64,000 bases of DNA from Mactra quadrangularis (Eukaryota; Mollusca; Bivalvia; Venerida; Mactridae): positions 30,581,987-30,645,986 of the forward strand of contig CM046299.1 in the NCBI GenBank assembly GCA_025267735.1, read 5' to 3'. The translations under genes and the position numbers were made by a program. Shown one piece after another: positions 1-10,744 of the stretch. Position 1 is the first letter of the stretch, and the number at the start of each line of letters is the position of its first letter. The notes beneath the pieces are model-generated. The model did not search any database. It saw nothing but the letters and a program-made list of their open reading frames with translations, and had not been told where the DNA came from.

Positions 1-296
1 TTCATATGTTAACTTATGTAATAAATTTTACAAATAAATACAGTATGGCTTCAACGTACAGTTTTCATGTACGTAAGCATTATGAAGTAACTACATCCCA
101 TTATTTTCATGGGTGAGAAAAAGTCTGCTTTGTAGTTACAAGGTCGCTCTTCAAAGATTAACTTACAACTTGCACATACATAAACAGTTTGAAACAATAA
201 TGATTCAAGAATTTCTTCTAATAAGAATACTACTTAAACAGCTAAGATATATGTGTAACCACATAACATCAATTTATACATATGTGGTGAAACTAC
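1..296. other. AT-rich sequence, no gene seen
   Basis: No reading frame with protein-like character and no RNA gene or repeat boundary is visible. The last four bases (CTAC) are the left target duplication of the following element. Confidence 0.6.
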
Positions 297-1325
297 TGTA
301 ACGTGCGCCGAGTAGTTTGTTGAAAACTATTCAACAATAATAAAATGCTTGATACACTATATAATTATTTTCCTCGGGGTCTACTTTGACCAATGATTAG
401 AAACATCAACTTAAATTTAAACACATAGACGGTAATCAACAAACAAGCAATATAACCATGTGATCCGAGCGGTAACAAAAGAAACACTCACAAACTATCA
501 TACAAGGCCTAGGTTTCAACACACAAGGTGCTGAAACCACTAGCAGTTCCAACCAGCAACTCAACTAATACGTCAAATGAAATCAACAAACAAACAATAT
601 ATACACATGATCCGATCGGTAACTAAAGAAACTCACACAAACTATCATACAAGGCTGGGGTTTCAACGCACGAGGTGTTGGAACCACCAGGAGTTCCAAC
701 CAGAAACAAACTCTACCAATCCGTCAACTGAACAACCAATAACCCAAGGCAACACATACATAATTACTACAAACACGTTCGAGCCTCAGCACAAGAGGCG
801 TTGAAACCACCAGGAGTTATAACCAACAACTCCCACAACACACCAGGTTCTATGACTAACCTGCGGTTTCAACCCGAACTCACCAAACCACGACGTTCCA
901 ACAACGACTCTCTCTTACACTGCGACCCGGTATTAGGTACCAACTAATCTAACACTCTTGGGCAAGCGCAATGCTTGAACAAGAACGCGAGTAGATAGAT
1001 TTGTAGCGCCAGGTATACTGACAAAGTCCCAGTCAATTAAGAGCGATGTGAACCCTCCGGAGTCTCCTGCTAGACTCCATTTTTCTCTGTCGAGTTTCGC
1101 CTTTTATACCCACCTGATGCCCACGCATACCGGAACTGAAATCTGATTGGTACATACATACATTTGATGCTCTTTGGAACTCTTGCACGGGAAGCACATT
1201 TGCAAGCGCCTACTTTGTCTTTGAATGAGCGTCTACCGTTACCCGTTTACAAATGTTGCCTTGCTAACAAGGGAGGTAACCTTACATAAAGACGCTAAAA
1301 TACAGTCATGACCGTTAACGTTACA
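297..1325. mobile_element. Solo-LTR-like element with internal tandem repeats
   Basis: The unit opens with TGTAACGTG and closes with AACGTTACA, an inverted TGTAACG/CGTTACA pair with the TG...CA form of LTRs. CTAC lies on both sides (293-296 and 1326-1329), a 4-bp target duplication. Inside are about 148-bp tandem repeats, then a promoter-like stretch with CCTTTTATACCC near 1090, and AAGGGAGGTAACC near 1270. A second unit with the same TGTAACGTG start and a similar layout lies at 34376-36379. No protease, RT or integrase is present, so a solo LTR or noncoding terminal-repeat element is the best reading. A DNA element with short TIRs is the alternative. Confidence 0.5.
434..835. repeat. Tandem repeat, about 148-bp unit, 2 to 3 copies
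   Basis: ATCAACAAACAA at 434 recurs at 582 followed by closely matching sequence, giving a 148-bp period. A third, more diverged unit keeps the GTTGAAACCACCAGGAGTT segment near 800. The array sits inside the LTR-like unit. Confidence 0.7.
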
Positions 1326-1552
1326 CTACGTTTTAATAATTTTCGATCAAATATTTTAATAATCATATTGTTGTTCATATGATAACAAAACAAGGTGAAT
1401 TAAATAAACTAAGTTAGTAAAGGTCATAAGTCTTTTTCCAAGTATCTGATAACAACCGGTGATAATGGTTTGGTCACAACATTGTAGCAGTATATTCTGA
1501 AATTAAATTATAGAAAAACATTAAGTTTACATAGTACTTATAATGTAACATA

Positions 1553-2257
1553 TCATGTTACTTTAGAGTTGGTTTGAGTCCACGGGCTTTTGTATTTGTG
1601 CCAGGTTTTCATAAATAAATCTATTCTTCCTTCTTTACTGAAGTAAACTTTTTCACTTGCAATGTAGATTTTTAACTGAGATATAAAATGATTTAAGTTA
1701 GGTCTGGTGTTTCTACTTTTAGATCTCATAATGATATTTTTACATATCAGAATTATTAGATTAATAGATTGAGACAATTTTCTATTACCAAATAAAGTAT
1801 CACATTTAGTCAATTGTATTGGTGGGAGATCAAACTCTTGACAAATCCAATTTTTAACTTCTGTCCAAAAATTATATGTATATTGATAATCATAGAAAAG
1901 ATGAGACATGGTTTCTGAATGAGAATAGCAGAAAGAACCAGAGTTATCGTTTTTGATACCCATTTTAAATAATAAGTGGTTTGTGCCTAGAATTCTATGG
2001 TTTATACGATATTGTAACCAATGTAGCTTTGAATTCCTTGTTATTATCAATGGAATTTTATAAACAAATTTCCATGGAAATGTTGCAGGTAGATTCAAAT
2101 CAATTGACCATTTAGTTTCTGACTTAAGCTTTGAATTTAGTTTTGGTAAGATAGTGTCATATATTAACCTGCAACCTTTTTTATTTTCAAAAACAATCTT
2201 TATTAAAGTAGGTTGGAAAGGTGGACTGATAGGCTCAAGAGGAGTAGTGACATTCAA
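1553..2257 (-). pseudogene. LINE ORF2 C-terminal segment (234 codons open)
   Basis: This is the longest intact stretch of the LINE relic. It shows the pattern usual after the RT thumb of L1/Tx1-type ORF2 proteins: 'HWLQYRINHRILGTN' followed by a Cys/His cluster with SFCYSHSE, then HLFYDYQYTYNFW. This segment is thought to bind template RNA in such elements. One expected cysteine in the final motif reads as tyrosine (DYQY where DCP-type wording is usual), suggesting decay. The first methionine is not meaningful, as upstream LINE sequence continues in other frames. The 3' end of the element lies near 1500, with no clear poly-A tract. Confidence 0.75.
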
Positions 2258-3193
2258 ATTATTTAAAACTTTTATTATTTAACTTTTATAGAGTTAATTA
2301 CACTTTGTAATTGAAAAAAAATAGTTCTCACATTGTATTTGTTTTGAAAATCATGGAAGGACAAAAATCACCATATTCATTAATCAGATCATTTACAAAT
2401 GAAACCCCCTTTTGTTCAAAATTTTTGAATTAGAAACTTTTACCCCCATTTTTGAAAAAGGAGCTATGCCATAAAGGTGATGTTAGACAAGATGTTTTAT
2501 TGATCATTGAATTTTGTTCTAATTTTATAAGACTTATTAAGACATCTTTCCAAAAGCTATTACCTATTGTATTTAATTTTGACTTCATAAAGTCCCCACC
2601 ATATTTTTAAACTTCTGATAGAAAAGGGTATTCTGAAATAATGAAATCATTGTATTTAGATTTTGTGGATTTATTCTTCTAAGCCAGGTACATTTCATTG
2701 CACTGAGGAAATTATTTATATCCTACATTCTTAGCCCCCCCCCCCTTTGTCATAGGATTGTGTGACACATGTCCTTTTGATTTTATCTGGCCCTCCATTC
2801 CATAAGAAATTCAAGCACATTCTTTGTAACTTAGTTAAAAATTGGTTCCCTGGGTTTGGAATGCTAAGTATAAGATGATTATGAAGAAGAAGAGTCAAAT
2901 TCTCTTAGAAAATGATGTAAAAATATTTCTGATAATTATCTTCTAACTTTTGGGTATAGTTCAGAGTTGAAATTTCATTCAGGTTTATAGAGAAGTTTAC
3001 CCCTAGTATATTAAAGTGTTCTTTCTCCCAATGTAAGTTAAACTCAACAGTATTACTAGCTCCGCCCGGCGGGAAACCTTGACAATTTCTGGGCATAAAT
3101 TCAAATCACTACCCCTCATTGAGCCCAGCCATACCACCTTAGTTTTATCAATGTTTAGACACAAACCAGAAATATTTGCATACAATTTTAACG

Positions 3194-4149
3194 TCAACAT
3201 GGTGTTTCTGAGTGAATTTTCAGTCCCATTAATAAAATTGATGTGTCATCAGCATATTGTGAAATCAAAAATTCTGATGTATCAAATTTAATTCCTCTGA
3301 TATTTGGATTAAGTTTTAACAGTAAAGATAAAATTTCTGCACAAATAATGAACAGATATGGTGATAGTGGATCACCTTGACGACATCCATGATGTACAGG
3401 GAACAATTCTGAAAGATGTCCATTAATAACAGTACAGGATTCGATATTTGTAAAAAATAATTTTATCCATTTAATTATGTTATCCCCAAAGTTAAAAAAA
3501 TAAGGTTTTAAACATAAATGTCCATGATACTGAATCACATGCAGTGGCGAAATCAATCAATAACAGTAGACCTGTGGTGCTTTTCACAAAAATTCTTACG
3601 AAAAAAATCTTCGTAAGTCAAAAGCAAGAAACATCAATAAAACACCCATTTTTGGCTTATCATTTCTAAATATTATACAAATTGTGTAGAATTGTGTATA
3701 CCTTTCGAATATCATATCATAGTTATGCTTATCATCCGTCTGACTTTGAAGTGCTAATTATATAAAACTGACTTACGAAGATTTTTTTCGTAAGAATTTT
3801 TGTGAAAAGCACCACTGGCTTATCATATTTTTCAGTAAAATACAACATATCATATAATAACCGTATACTATCGCCTATAAATCTCCCAGGTAAGAATACA
3901 TTTTGGTCCTCACTAATGATTTTTGGTAAAACAGATTTTAAACGGGTAGCAATAGATGAAGATATAATTTTATATGAAACATTAAGTAAAGAAATTGGGC
4001 GCCAGTTTTTTATAAGCAGTTTATCTTTATTACCTTTGGGAATACAAGTTATTACTCCTTGTTTTAAAGAGATTGACATTTCTCCAGTGTTAAAAGCCTC
4101 GTTACTAGATCTTACTAAGAAATCACCTATGTCTTTCCAAAAAAATTGA
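3194..4149 (-). pseudogene. LINE reverse transcriptase domain, split by a MITE
   Basis: On the minus strand, 4079-3815 encodes the RT fingers, with an 'ITCIPKGNKD' to 'NWRPISLLN' block and a 'FLPGRFIGDSIRLLYD' block. The palm, with the catalytic 'QYADDTSILL', is read from 3556 to 3194, after a 240-bp insertion at 3575-3814. Bridging the insertion at its 3-bp target duplication leaves the LINE reading plausible there. A separate frame break follows the HGCRQGDPLSPY block region and others lie downstream. An RNA-dependent DNA polymerase is recognisable but not functional. Confidence 0.85.
3575..3814. mobile_element. 240-bp MITE inside the LINE, 3-bp target duplication
   Basis: The inverted termini start TGGTGCTTTTCACAAAAATT and extend about 45 bp at both ends with almost no mismatch. 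Each arm carries an inner palindrome (CTTACGAA...TTCGTAAG). CTG flanks both sides (3572-3574 and 3815-3817). The 3-bp duplication would suit a PIF/Harbinger-type mobiliser, but CTG is not that family's usual TWA target, so the superfamily is open. No coding sequence is present. Confidence 0.85.
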
Positions 4150-4791
4150 AAAAAAGATGTTGTAAAGCCAGAGTTGCCTGGTGCTGTCTAGCAGTTCATT
4201 ATAAGTTAGTTCTTTTTCAATGGATGTTTTATCAAAGTCCGAAAGTTTGGGAACATATTTATCTTTAAAATGAGTATTTGGGTCGAAACTTTCAGTATGT
4301 TTTACAGAGTATGAAGATTTAAAATGTTCCATAGTTTCTTTTATATTACTACTTTGACTTGTAATAACTTCACCTGACCTAGCATAAAGTTTATTCATTG
4401 TTTTTGAAATGAAGTTTCTGTTTTCCAGATTACAAAAATAGTTTGATGGTTTTTCCCCTTCATGAGTCCATTTAGCCCTTGATCTAATGAATTTTCCTTT
4501 CTTTATGCTGTATCAGTTGAGAGTCTGGATTTTCTGATTTATGTAAAGTTTCAATTTCATGTATCAATGTCTTTTGCTTATTAGATTCTTGTTTTTTAAA
4601 AGATGCATAAGATATAGTTTCCCCCTTATTTCCATTAATAATGTGTCATAAAATAATTTATCTCCAATTTCAAGTTTCAAATTTTTATTAAGAATATTGT
4701 TCATTGGTAAGTTGTCAGGCTGTGACTTACATGCATACTGAGATTTAACCCTTCGTATGGTATCTTTAATTTTATTTACATGATGCATCAT
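4123..4791 (-). pseudogene. LINE ORF2 region upstream of the RT domain
   Basis: Two frame-broken open stretches (4791-4564 and 4398-4123) are read on the minus strand. The second resembles the connector preceding RT in L1/Tx1 elements: 'LYARSGEVIT', then a spaced 'KLSDFDKTSIEKELTYNEL' block. Between them a third frame carries further LINE-like wording. No catalytic residues are expected here. Identification rests on its position next to the RT fingers in the same orientation. Confidence 0.6.
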
Positions 4792-4807
4792 AAATTAATT
4801 TAAAATC

Positions 4808-5400
4808 AGACTCAATTGAACAGTGACGCAGACTTAGTGTCTGCATCAACTCTATACAGCTCTGGATACGTGACGTCTTATTATGTTCCCCTGCTGTGTA
4901 CAAATAATTCACACTACTGCTGGTGACAAGCAGGTAAGACAGGGTAGAACATTTCACATTACATTGTTAATACTCCAAAATACTCAAACAGACTCGTTTA
5001 AAATAAAGCTGTATTTTGCATATTCACCATATAAGGTTAAAACCATTTTTATTTAAGAGGTGTGCAGATTCTTATTGCTTTCTTCTGGGTAACTTCTGTA
5101 TAGTAATATGTTGCAGTTGTATCTTGTTAAGTCTATAGCATAATTTGCCCAGATGACAAGCCAGTATTTATGCACTCAAAAGTCAACAGATTTGGTCCAT
5201 TATTATCTTATAGGGGTGCTTACTCTAAAATCCTCCTCATTCATGATGACTTAAGTACTCTAAATGGTTGTTTGTTGTTGAGTCGGTCCCTTATTTTACA
5301 AATAATATAACTTTATTTATACTCCAAAAAGTCAACAGGACTCTCTATATATACTATAATAAGGAAAAATGAGTCTGTCACCTGTGATTTTGTAAGCTGG
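4808..5400. repeat. Dispersed repeat, copy 1 (partner at 53.73-55.70 kb)
   Basis: The stretch with GGATACGTGACGTC and GGTGACAAGCAG, then AGTCTATAGCATA and ATAACTTTATTTATACTC, matches 53730-53945 and 55365-55700 in the same orientation. In this copy the two halves are contiguous apart from about 40 bp. In the partner they are separated by a 1.3-kb insertion. Nothing coding is seen. Confidence 0.75.
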
Positions 5401-5521
5401 ACAACATGTATACATAAGCATTACCAATGTGTATGTAATTTTATACATGGGTCTGTTTGCCAATAGGGCTGACATTGATATAAAATTTTGTATCAATATA
5501 TTGAAAGGCAAGTATCAGCGA

Positions 5522-5916
5522 TAGGGATTTAACGATTATCGATTATAATCGATAATCGATCGTTTCATTGGAAGTGGGAGACAATCGATTATGAAGTTTA
5601 ATAATCGATTATAATCGGGCACATGGAATTTGCCATTATTGGACAATATATAGCGCTTTTTTTTGTACTGTACAGGTATTGAAAATTTCTATACAAAACA
5701 TTAACAACCACTAAACCACTATTTATAGGCTTATTGTGCATGATTTATTTAATATTTTATTATGGAACAAAATCTCTCAAACCATTGCAACGTATTGTCA
5801 TATATTTTTCAAAAATTCTGAATGAAAACCCTGAGTAAATGTTTCGATTATATTGATCGAAAAGGGTTGTCCGATTATTCCGATGATTATGATTTTTTTC
5901 CGATTTTGAAACCCTA
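5522..5916. mobile_element. hAT-type MITE, 395 bp, 8-bp target duplication
   Basis: Termini TAGGGATTTAACGATT and TTTTGAAACCCTA are imperfect inverted repeats. ATCAGCGA is duplicated exactly at 5514-5521 and 5917-5924. An 8-bp duplication is the hallmark of hAT transposition. The ends are rich in palindromic ATCGATTATAATCGAT sequence, which could serve as repeated transposase sites (inference). No transposase is present. Confidence 0.85.
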
Positions 5917-5984
5917 ATCAGCGATACATAGAATTTATAGAGTCAGACAAGAAGTGTTATAGAGGCTGCTAGAACTCCTGTATA

Positions 5985-6070
5985 TATATACACAATTTAA
6001 TATATATTGCCCTCAACCCCAGACCACTCATCCCTAAGCGCACGGCCTACCACTGGACTACTGCTCCTAT
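5985..6070 (-). other. Degenerate tRNA-like (SINE head) fragment
   Basis: On the minus strand an A-box-like TAGTCCAGTGGTAGG is followed about 35 bases later by a weak B-box-like GGGGTTGAGGGC. The spacing is tRNA-like but the B box is poor. Probably an old SINE head rather than a tRNA gene. Confidence 0.35.
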
Positions 6071-7349
6071 GATATATGATACTATGGGTAGATAATAATT
6101 ATGAGACTCAAACTTTTCTTAGTAAGGAAGTTCAGGACTCCTTGTAAAATCTTACTGAGAACCCTGAGCACCAATATTGAGCCTCAAAAATGATAAAAAA
6201 TGGCATTGTCCTGGTGACTGCCTTTCCGCTGTATTGAAACTCCTATAAATGGTCCTAATTTGGTTAAAATCAATGGAATGGGTGTGAACTAAATTTATAA
6301 GGCACATATGCATTATATCAGTACAAGTTTTGTATTTTTTCCATAAAAATAAGTTTTAGACCTTTAAGTCTTACCTCACCTGGAATGGTAGGGGAACCAT
6401 CCGTTGCTATGCCCAAATACTAAGTTTAAGAAACGATATGAAATAAAATAAAATAAATAAAAAAGGAGTGCCCTTATGTCCTAAAACAATGAAAAACTGC
6501 ATCCAATCGAAGAAAAACATGGCCGACGCTGGCATTAAAAACCTGTTAACTGTTACCTGTTGAATGAAATTAATGCGCACTATTGCGTACTTCGGCTCTA
6601 CGCATTAAAAATAGTCCTTTATTCTAACGCATTTCTTTTGCAAATCATGCAGGCAACAAATTTCGCAAAAAATGGTTGTAATTATAAGGAATGAATTTAT
6701 AGAAACTGACTTTCACCGAAAAATAAATGTCATTTTGGTGATAGCTAATTTCAGTGTGTATTGGCATACATGTATGATACTCCGTTGGAAAGATAAAGAG
6801 TTGAAGCGTATCATAGTGTAACTTTGCATGTGATTCACGAACTATGCGTAGAGAAAAATGAGACCCGACACTAAATATTGAATGCTCCTTGTACTAATGC
6901 ATAAAGAAATTTTGTATTGTTTAGGACTTGATGATTTATATAACAAATTTTACTACACTAAATGAACATTTGTAATTATTGTTCTTAAAAATTGTCTGTG
7001 GTATAATTTGAAATTTCTAAGAATGAAATCTTCATTTGTGCTGTAATTATAACACCTTGTTATATTGGTTCAGGTCTAATTATATGTTAGCACTAATTAT
7101 TCTATATTTCTTTGTCTTCCATTAATAAAATATATATTGTCTTGAGTTTTCTATTTATTTGTTGTTGTCCTTTTTGTACTTGTAAATTATTTAATTTGAT
7201 AATAGAATCTAACATCATGTTTGTCTTAGTTCATTTAAGTTTTATCACTTATATGCAATATCATAGCAGTCAGTTGATATAGTTGTTGGTATTGTCTGTG
7301 AAATTGTCATAAGTCAAAAAATTGAATTTAACTTCAATTTGCACACATA
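6071..7349. other. Unassigned AT-rich sequence
   Basis: No convincing coding frame, repeat pair or RNA gene is seen. Short AT-rich runs only. Confidence 0.5.
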
Positions 7350-7713
7350 CACTGCCCTCCAAAAGTTTCTTCACGCAATTACAATACATTGTACTTAATG
7401 GAATTTTAAAAAGTATTAAAAGCAAATTATTGTTAAATGAATTTTAATTTTACTGTTGAAATCAGTACACGTTTCTTTCAGATGTGAAATTACAAAACTT
7501 GATATATGTTCATGGTGGTACATTGACCATAGTTTTTGATGCTGATTGATAACTTTGTTGCAATTCGAAAATAAAATGTACCCCTTGAAATTTTGTTTTC
7601 ATAGGATGAATAATGAACTAAATAAACAATGATATTATTGTTCTGCAATCTTGTACTTGGTATTATAGCAATTCAATTATTTGTACTGTGAAGGAACTCT
7701 AGAGGGCGGTGTG
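7350..7713. mobile_element. Tc1/mariner-type MITE, 364 bp, TA target
   Basis: The left end CACTGCCCTCCAAAAGTTTC and the inverted right end CACACCGCCCTCTAGAGTTC share most positions over about 35 bp, and both abut a TA dinucleotide. The CACTGCCCTCC-type end is commonly seen in Tc1/mariner relatives. No transposase is encoded. Confidence 0.7.
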
Positions 7714-8247
7714 TACGAGATATATCTGTTAAAAGTAGGGTAGTTACTAAAGTGTGTAATGTAGTAATGTCAATAGCAGTGAAAGTCTTTGCTAGAAGTT
7801 GTTTGTACATTATTATTACAAAATCTGTAAAATATTTCATTGCTTTGTAAATCAAAACATTAGTGTATCATAATGTTTATCTTCTAAGCATACACAACTG
7901 AAATATAGCTTGATTTAGCCAAGTATTGCTTCAGGGTGCCAAAACGTAAAGAACATATGTCTATACTGGAATGGTGACTTCATTTAATTATTAAATCATG
8001 GTAGGTTACACATTGACACTTTCTTGTAAAAATGAACAAATTTGAAGTGACATAATTTTATACAATGCATTACTGTTTGTCAGCTTTAAATATTACAAAA
8101 TGCAGCCTGAATATTCTAAAAACACTTCGAGACAGGTAACAATTTGTTAAGATTAATTCTGATCAATGCACATAGAAAAACCTGTTCCTGGATTCACAAA
8201 AAGTCTCGCCTTGAGTATGCACTCGTATACACGTCTATTTAGACAGA
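7714..8247. other. Unassigned AT-rich sequence
   Basis: No gene, RNA or repeat boundary is recognised before the palindrome at 8248. Confidence 0.5.
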
Positions 8248-8373
8248 TGTCCATTCAAATGTCTATTCAGAAGTCTATTCGCAAAATCATGTATATGCAT
8301 TCAGTATGAGTATTCAGAATATGCATATAAAAGATTTTGCGAATAGACTTCTGAATAGACATTTGAATGGACA
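8248..8373. repeat. Large palindrome opening the GAATAGACTT array
   Basis: TGTCCATTCAAATGTCTATT at the left is answered by its complement at the right end (AATAGACATTTGAATGGACA). Arms are about 42 bp near-perfect, then weaker, around a short AT-rich centre. The arm sequence is the same GAATAGACTTCTGAATAGAC motif that fills the following 800 bp. Confidence 0.85.
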
Positions 8374-9165
8374 ACAATCTAATCGCAACTTTGTAATAGA
8401 CCTTTGACACATTTTAAATGCATATATATGATTTTGCGAATAGACTTCTGAAAAGACATTTGCAAGAATTGCTGTCTATTCGCTACTCTTTGAATAGACT
8501 TCTGGCACATCTGCATATGAATGATTTTGCGAGTAGACTTCTGAATAGACTTTTGAATTGACATTTGTCTCTTTACGTATTCCACGAAAAGACTTTTAAA
8601 TCTGTTTGATTGCATTACTGACTTTTATTCGAATAGACTTCATAATAGACTTCCGAATATACAGCTGTCTATTCACGACCCACGAATTAACCTCAGGAAC
8701 AATCTGAATGCATAGCTATATTTTTGCGAAAAGACTTTTGAATAGAGATCCGAATAGACTTTTGAATGGACATTTGTCGCTTCGCATTCCGGGAATAGAC
8801 ATCTTGCACATTCAAATTGCATAACTATGTTTTTGCGAATAAACTTCTGAATAGACTTTTGAATGGACATTTGTCTCTTTACGTATTCCACGAAAAGACT
8901 TTTAAATCTGTTTGATTGCATTACCGACTTTTTTTCGAATAGACTTCATAATAGACTTCCGAATATACAGCTGTCTATTCACACCCCACGAATGAACCTC
9001 AGGAACAATCTGAATGCATAGCTATATATTTGCGAAAAGACTTTTGAATAGAGATCCGAATAGATAGCTGTCGGTTTGGCATTTTGTGAATAAATTTTGG
9101 TACAGATATTTGAACTTACCTATATCTATGTATACAGTAAATGCGAATAGACTTCTGAATGAATA
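8374..9165. repeat. GAATAGACTT-motif array with a 306-bp tandem duplication
   Basis: Dozens of variants of GAATAGACTT(C/T)TGAATAGAC occur. On a larger scale the block starting CTGAATAGACTTTTGAAT at 8541 recurs at 8847, a 306-bp period, so two near-identical open frames start alike on the minus strand. These frames are by-products of the repeat and are not annotated as genes. Confidence 0.85.
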
Positions 9166-9419
9166 GATTTCTCAACACCTTTCATTTTAATTAACAAGTT
9201 TACATCAGAATGTTGTTTTATAATTTATAGATCTAATCCAATGGCACGCCAAATGATTAACGTGATGTAATCAAGGAAAGGTGTTAAATTGTGTTTCCAA
9301 TTTTCATGGTTTACAAATATATTGATGTTAGACCGTAGGGGAATTTTATCTTACCACATAGTACATGTAAATGAAATTACGCATTTTAACTTGTCACTGT
9401 ATGGCGTTCAGTTAACTGG

Positions 9420-9665
9420 TCAACTGCTCTCGAGTAGCAGGGGGTGGCTGGCGCTTTCGAACCTGTTTATCCAACTGGTCCCATAGATGCTTGATCGGGG
9501 ACCAATCAGGGCTATATGGCGGCCAATCTAGTGGTTGAATGTTGTTATTGGCCAGAAAGACAAATATTTGCTTCGTGGGGGATTAGCATTATCCTGCTGG
9601 AGGGTTAGATTATGCTGCTGTAAGAAAGGGAAAACATGGGGTTGTAGGATATCATCTCTATACTA
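9420..9665 (-). pseudogene. Tc1-like transposase C-terminal relic
   Basis: On the minus strand the sequence reads QQDNA, then after a frame break 'NNNIQPLDWPPYSPDW', KHLWDQL and RKRQPPPATRE. This is the catalytic-core end of Tc1-family transposases, where the WPxxSPDxxPIExxW signature normally places the second Asp and the final Asp/Glu. Here the acidic residue of IEHLW reads as Lys (IKHLW) and the frame is shifted, so it is dead. A closer relative with the same wording lies at 40295-40620 on the plus strand. No TIRs of that family are found around this copy. Confidence 0.8.
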
Positions 9666-9686
9666 AGCTGCTGTTAAATTGCCATC

Positions 9687-10342
9687 AAGTTCTTATGCAG
9701 ATAATTCAATGATTTATAACATGCTTGTCTTGGGCAAGCTATTTTACGAGATTTTTTTCTTAATCCATGACAAAATTTTGTAAATTTATAAGAAATAAGT
9801 GCGCGATTGACAGCTGTTGAAAATGAGATACAAATATTTGTATCTTTTTACAAACAATACAGCTATTAAAAATAGAAAATATTCATTATTGACTGGGTCA
9901 ACTACATTGGCTTCATTTCTGCAATAGAAGATATTCTCCGAAAAATGAATACAGACAGTGTTTATAAAGCTTGAGAGGGAAAATCGAATATTAAAGGTCT
10001 GAGCTTTCTTCAAATTACGCGTTCATAAAAGTTTTAATGTTTGTTAAAAAATTAAGTCTGTGGGTATTCAAAAATGTGGAGTTAGAAAAGATCAATAGTT
10101 TATCTGCAGTTGATCCAAATCAATAACATATTTCATTTACTATGAATCATCTTTATTCTGCCTTGAGAGTTTTTTTATCGGATAAATAGTTATCATGAAT
10201 ACATTTGAGTTTGTAAATTCAGAATCTTTGAAACTAATTTTCTTTCAATAAGAAACCATTTACCTGAAGTTTACCTGAAGTATATAACTATGATTGTCTG
10301 TGAAATGACAATAGCTATTTTTGATGTTGCATCAGTTCAATA
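9687..10342. repeat. Dispersed repeat copy 1 (partner 32147-32928)
   Basis: From AAGTTCTTATGCAGATAATT to the TTTTTGATGTTG region, the sequence matches 32147-32928 in direct orientation with few differences. Each copy contains the same 75-codon open frame on the minus strand, which looks like a by-product of the repeat, with no codon-level sign of selection that I can judge. Near 10250 the copies diverge for about 50-90 bp and then rejoin. Confidence 0.85.
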
Positions 10343-10744
10343 GTATATAAAAGGTATGTTTGAAAAATCAAAGGGAGGTAACTTGACAATTCCCTGTGAT
10401 TAATCTGTGCAAAAGATTTTTCTTCCTAACAAACAGGTTTCACTGAACTGTCCTTTGTATACATACGTTGTTGCATCACTAATTCTTCTTTCCATTTTCA
10501 AAACCGAACAAATTCAGTGCCTTCAGTGCTTTGATTTTCACAACCGTCACTGTATATTGATGATATACGATGTTTTGATCTGAATAAAAAGGAACCAATC
10601 TATGTACGATAATTTAACATTTGAGTTTTTATCATTTGTTATTGGCACAGGTGTACGAAATTTTGACGAATATTCGCTAGTATGAATAGCTTCCTGTGGC
10701 ATCAAAAAGTGATTTTCGGAGAATTCGCTCTATACGAGGTTTTG
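10343..10744. other. Unassigned; contains a short dispersed repeat
   Basis: 10425-10550 shares blocks (CTGAACTGT, ACCGAACAAATTCAGTG, AGTGCTTTGATTT) with 45395-45485 in the same orientation. Otherwise nothing is recognised. Confidence 0.5.

Larger units (their letters stand above)
1553..4830 (-). mobile_element. Degenerate non-LTR retrotransposon (LINE, Tx1/L1-like), antisense
   Basis: Read on the minus strand, the pre-RT region (4791-4123), the RT fingers (4079-3815), the RT palm with YADD (3574-3194) and a C-terminal segment (2257-1553) appear in order. The wording 'NWRPISLLN', 'QYADDTSILL' and a late zinc-finger-like 'CYSH' region fit the L1/Tx1 lineage. The reading frame is broken many times. 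The 5' part, including any endonuclease, is missing, consistent with 5' truncation near 4830. A MITE splits the RT domain. Clade assignment comes from remembered motif style, not a tree. Confidence 0.85.

Noticed and set aside
8379..8921. Two minus-strand frames starting with the same peptide
   Set aside because: By-products of the 306-bp tandem duplication in the GAATAGACTT array.
9786..10013. 75-codon minus-strand frame nearly identical to one at 32246-32473
   Set aside because: Both lie in a dispersed repeat that is similar inside and outside the frame; no domain, no upstream signals. Identity reflects repeat copies, not gene conservation.
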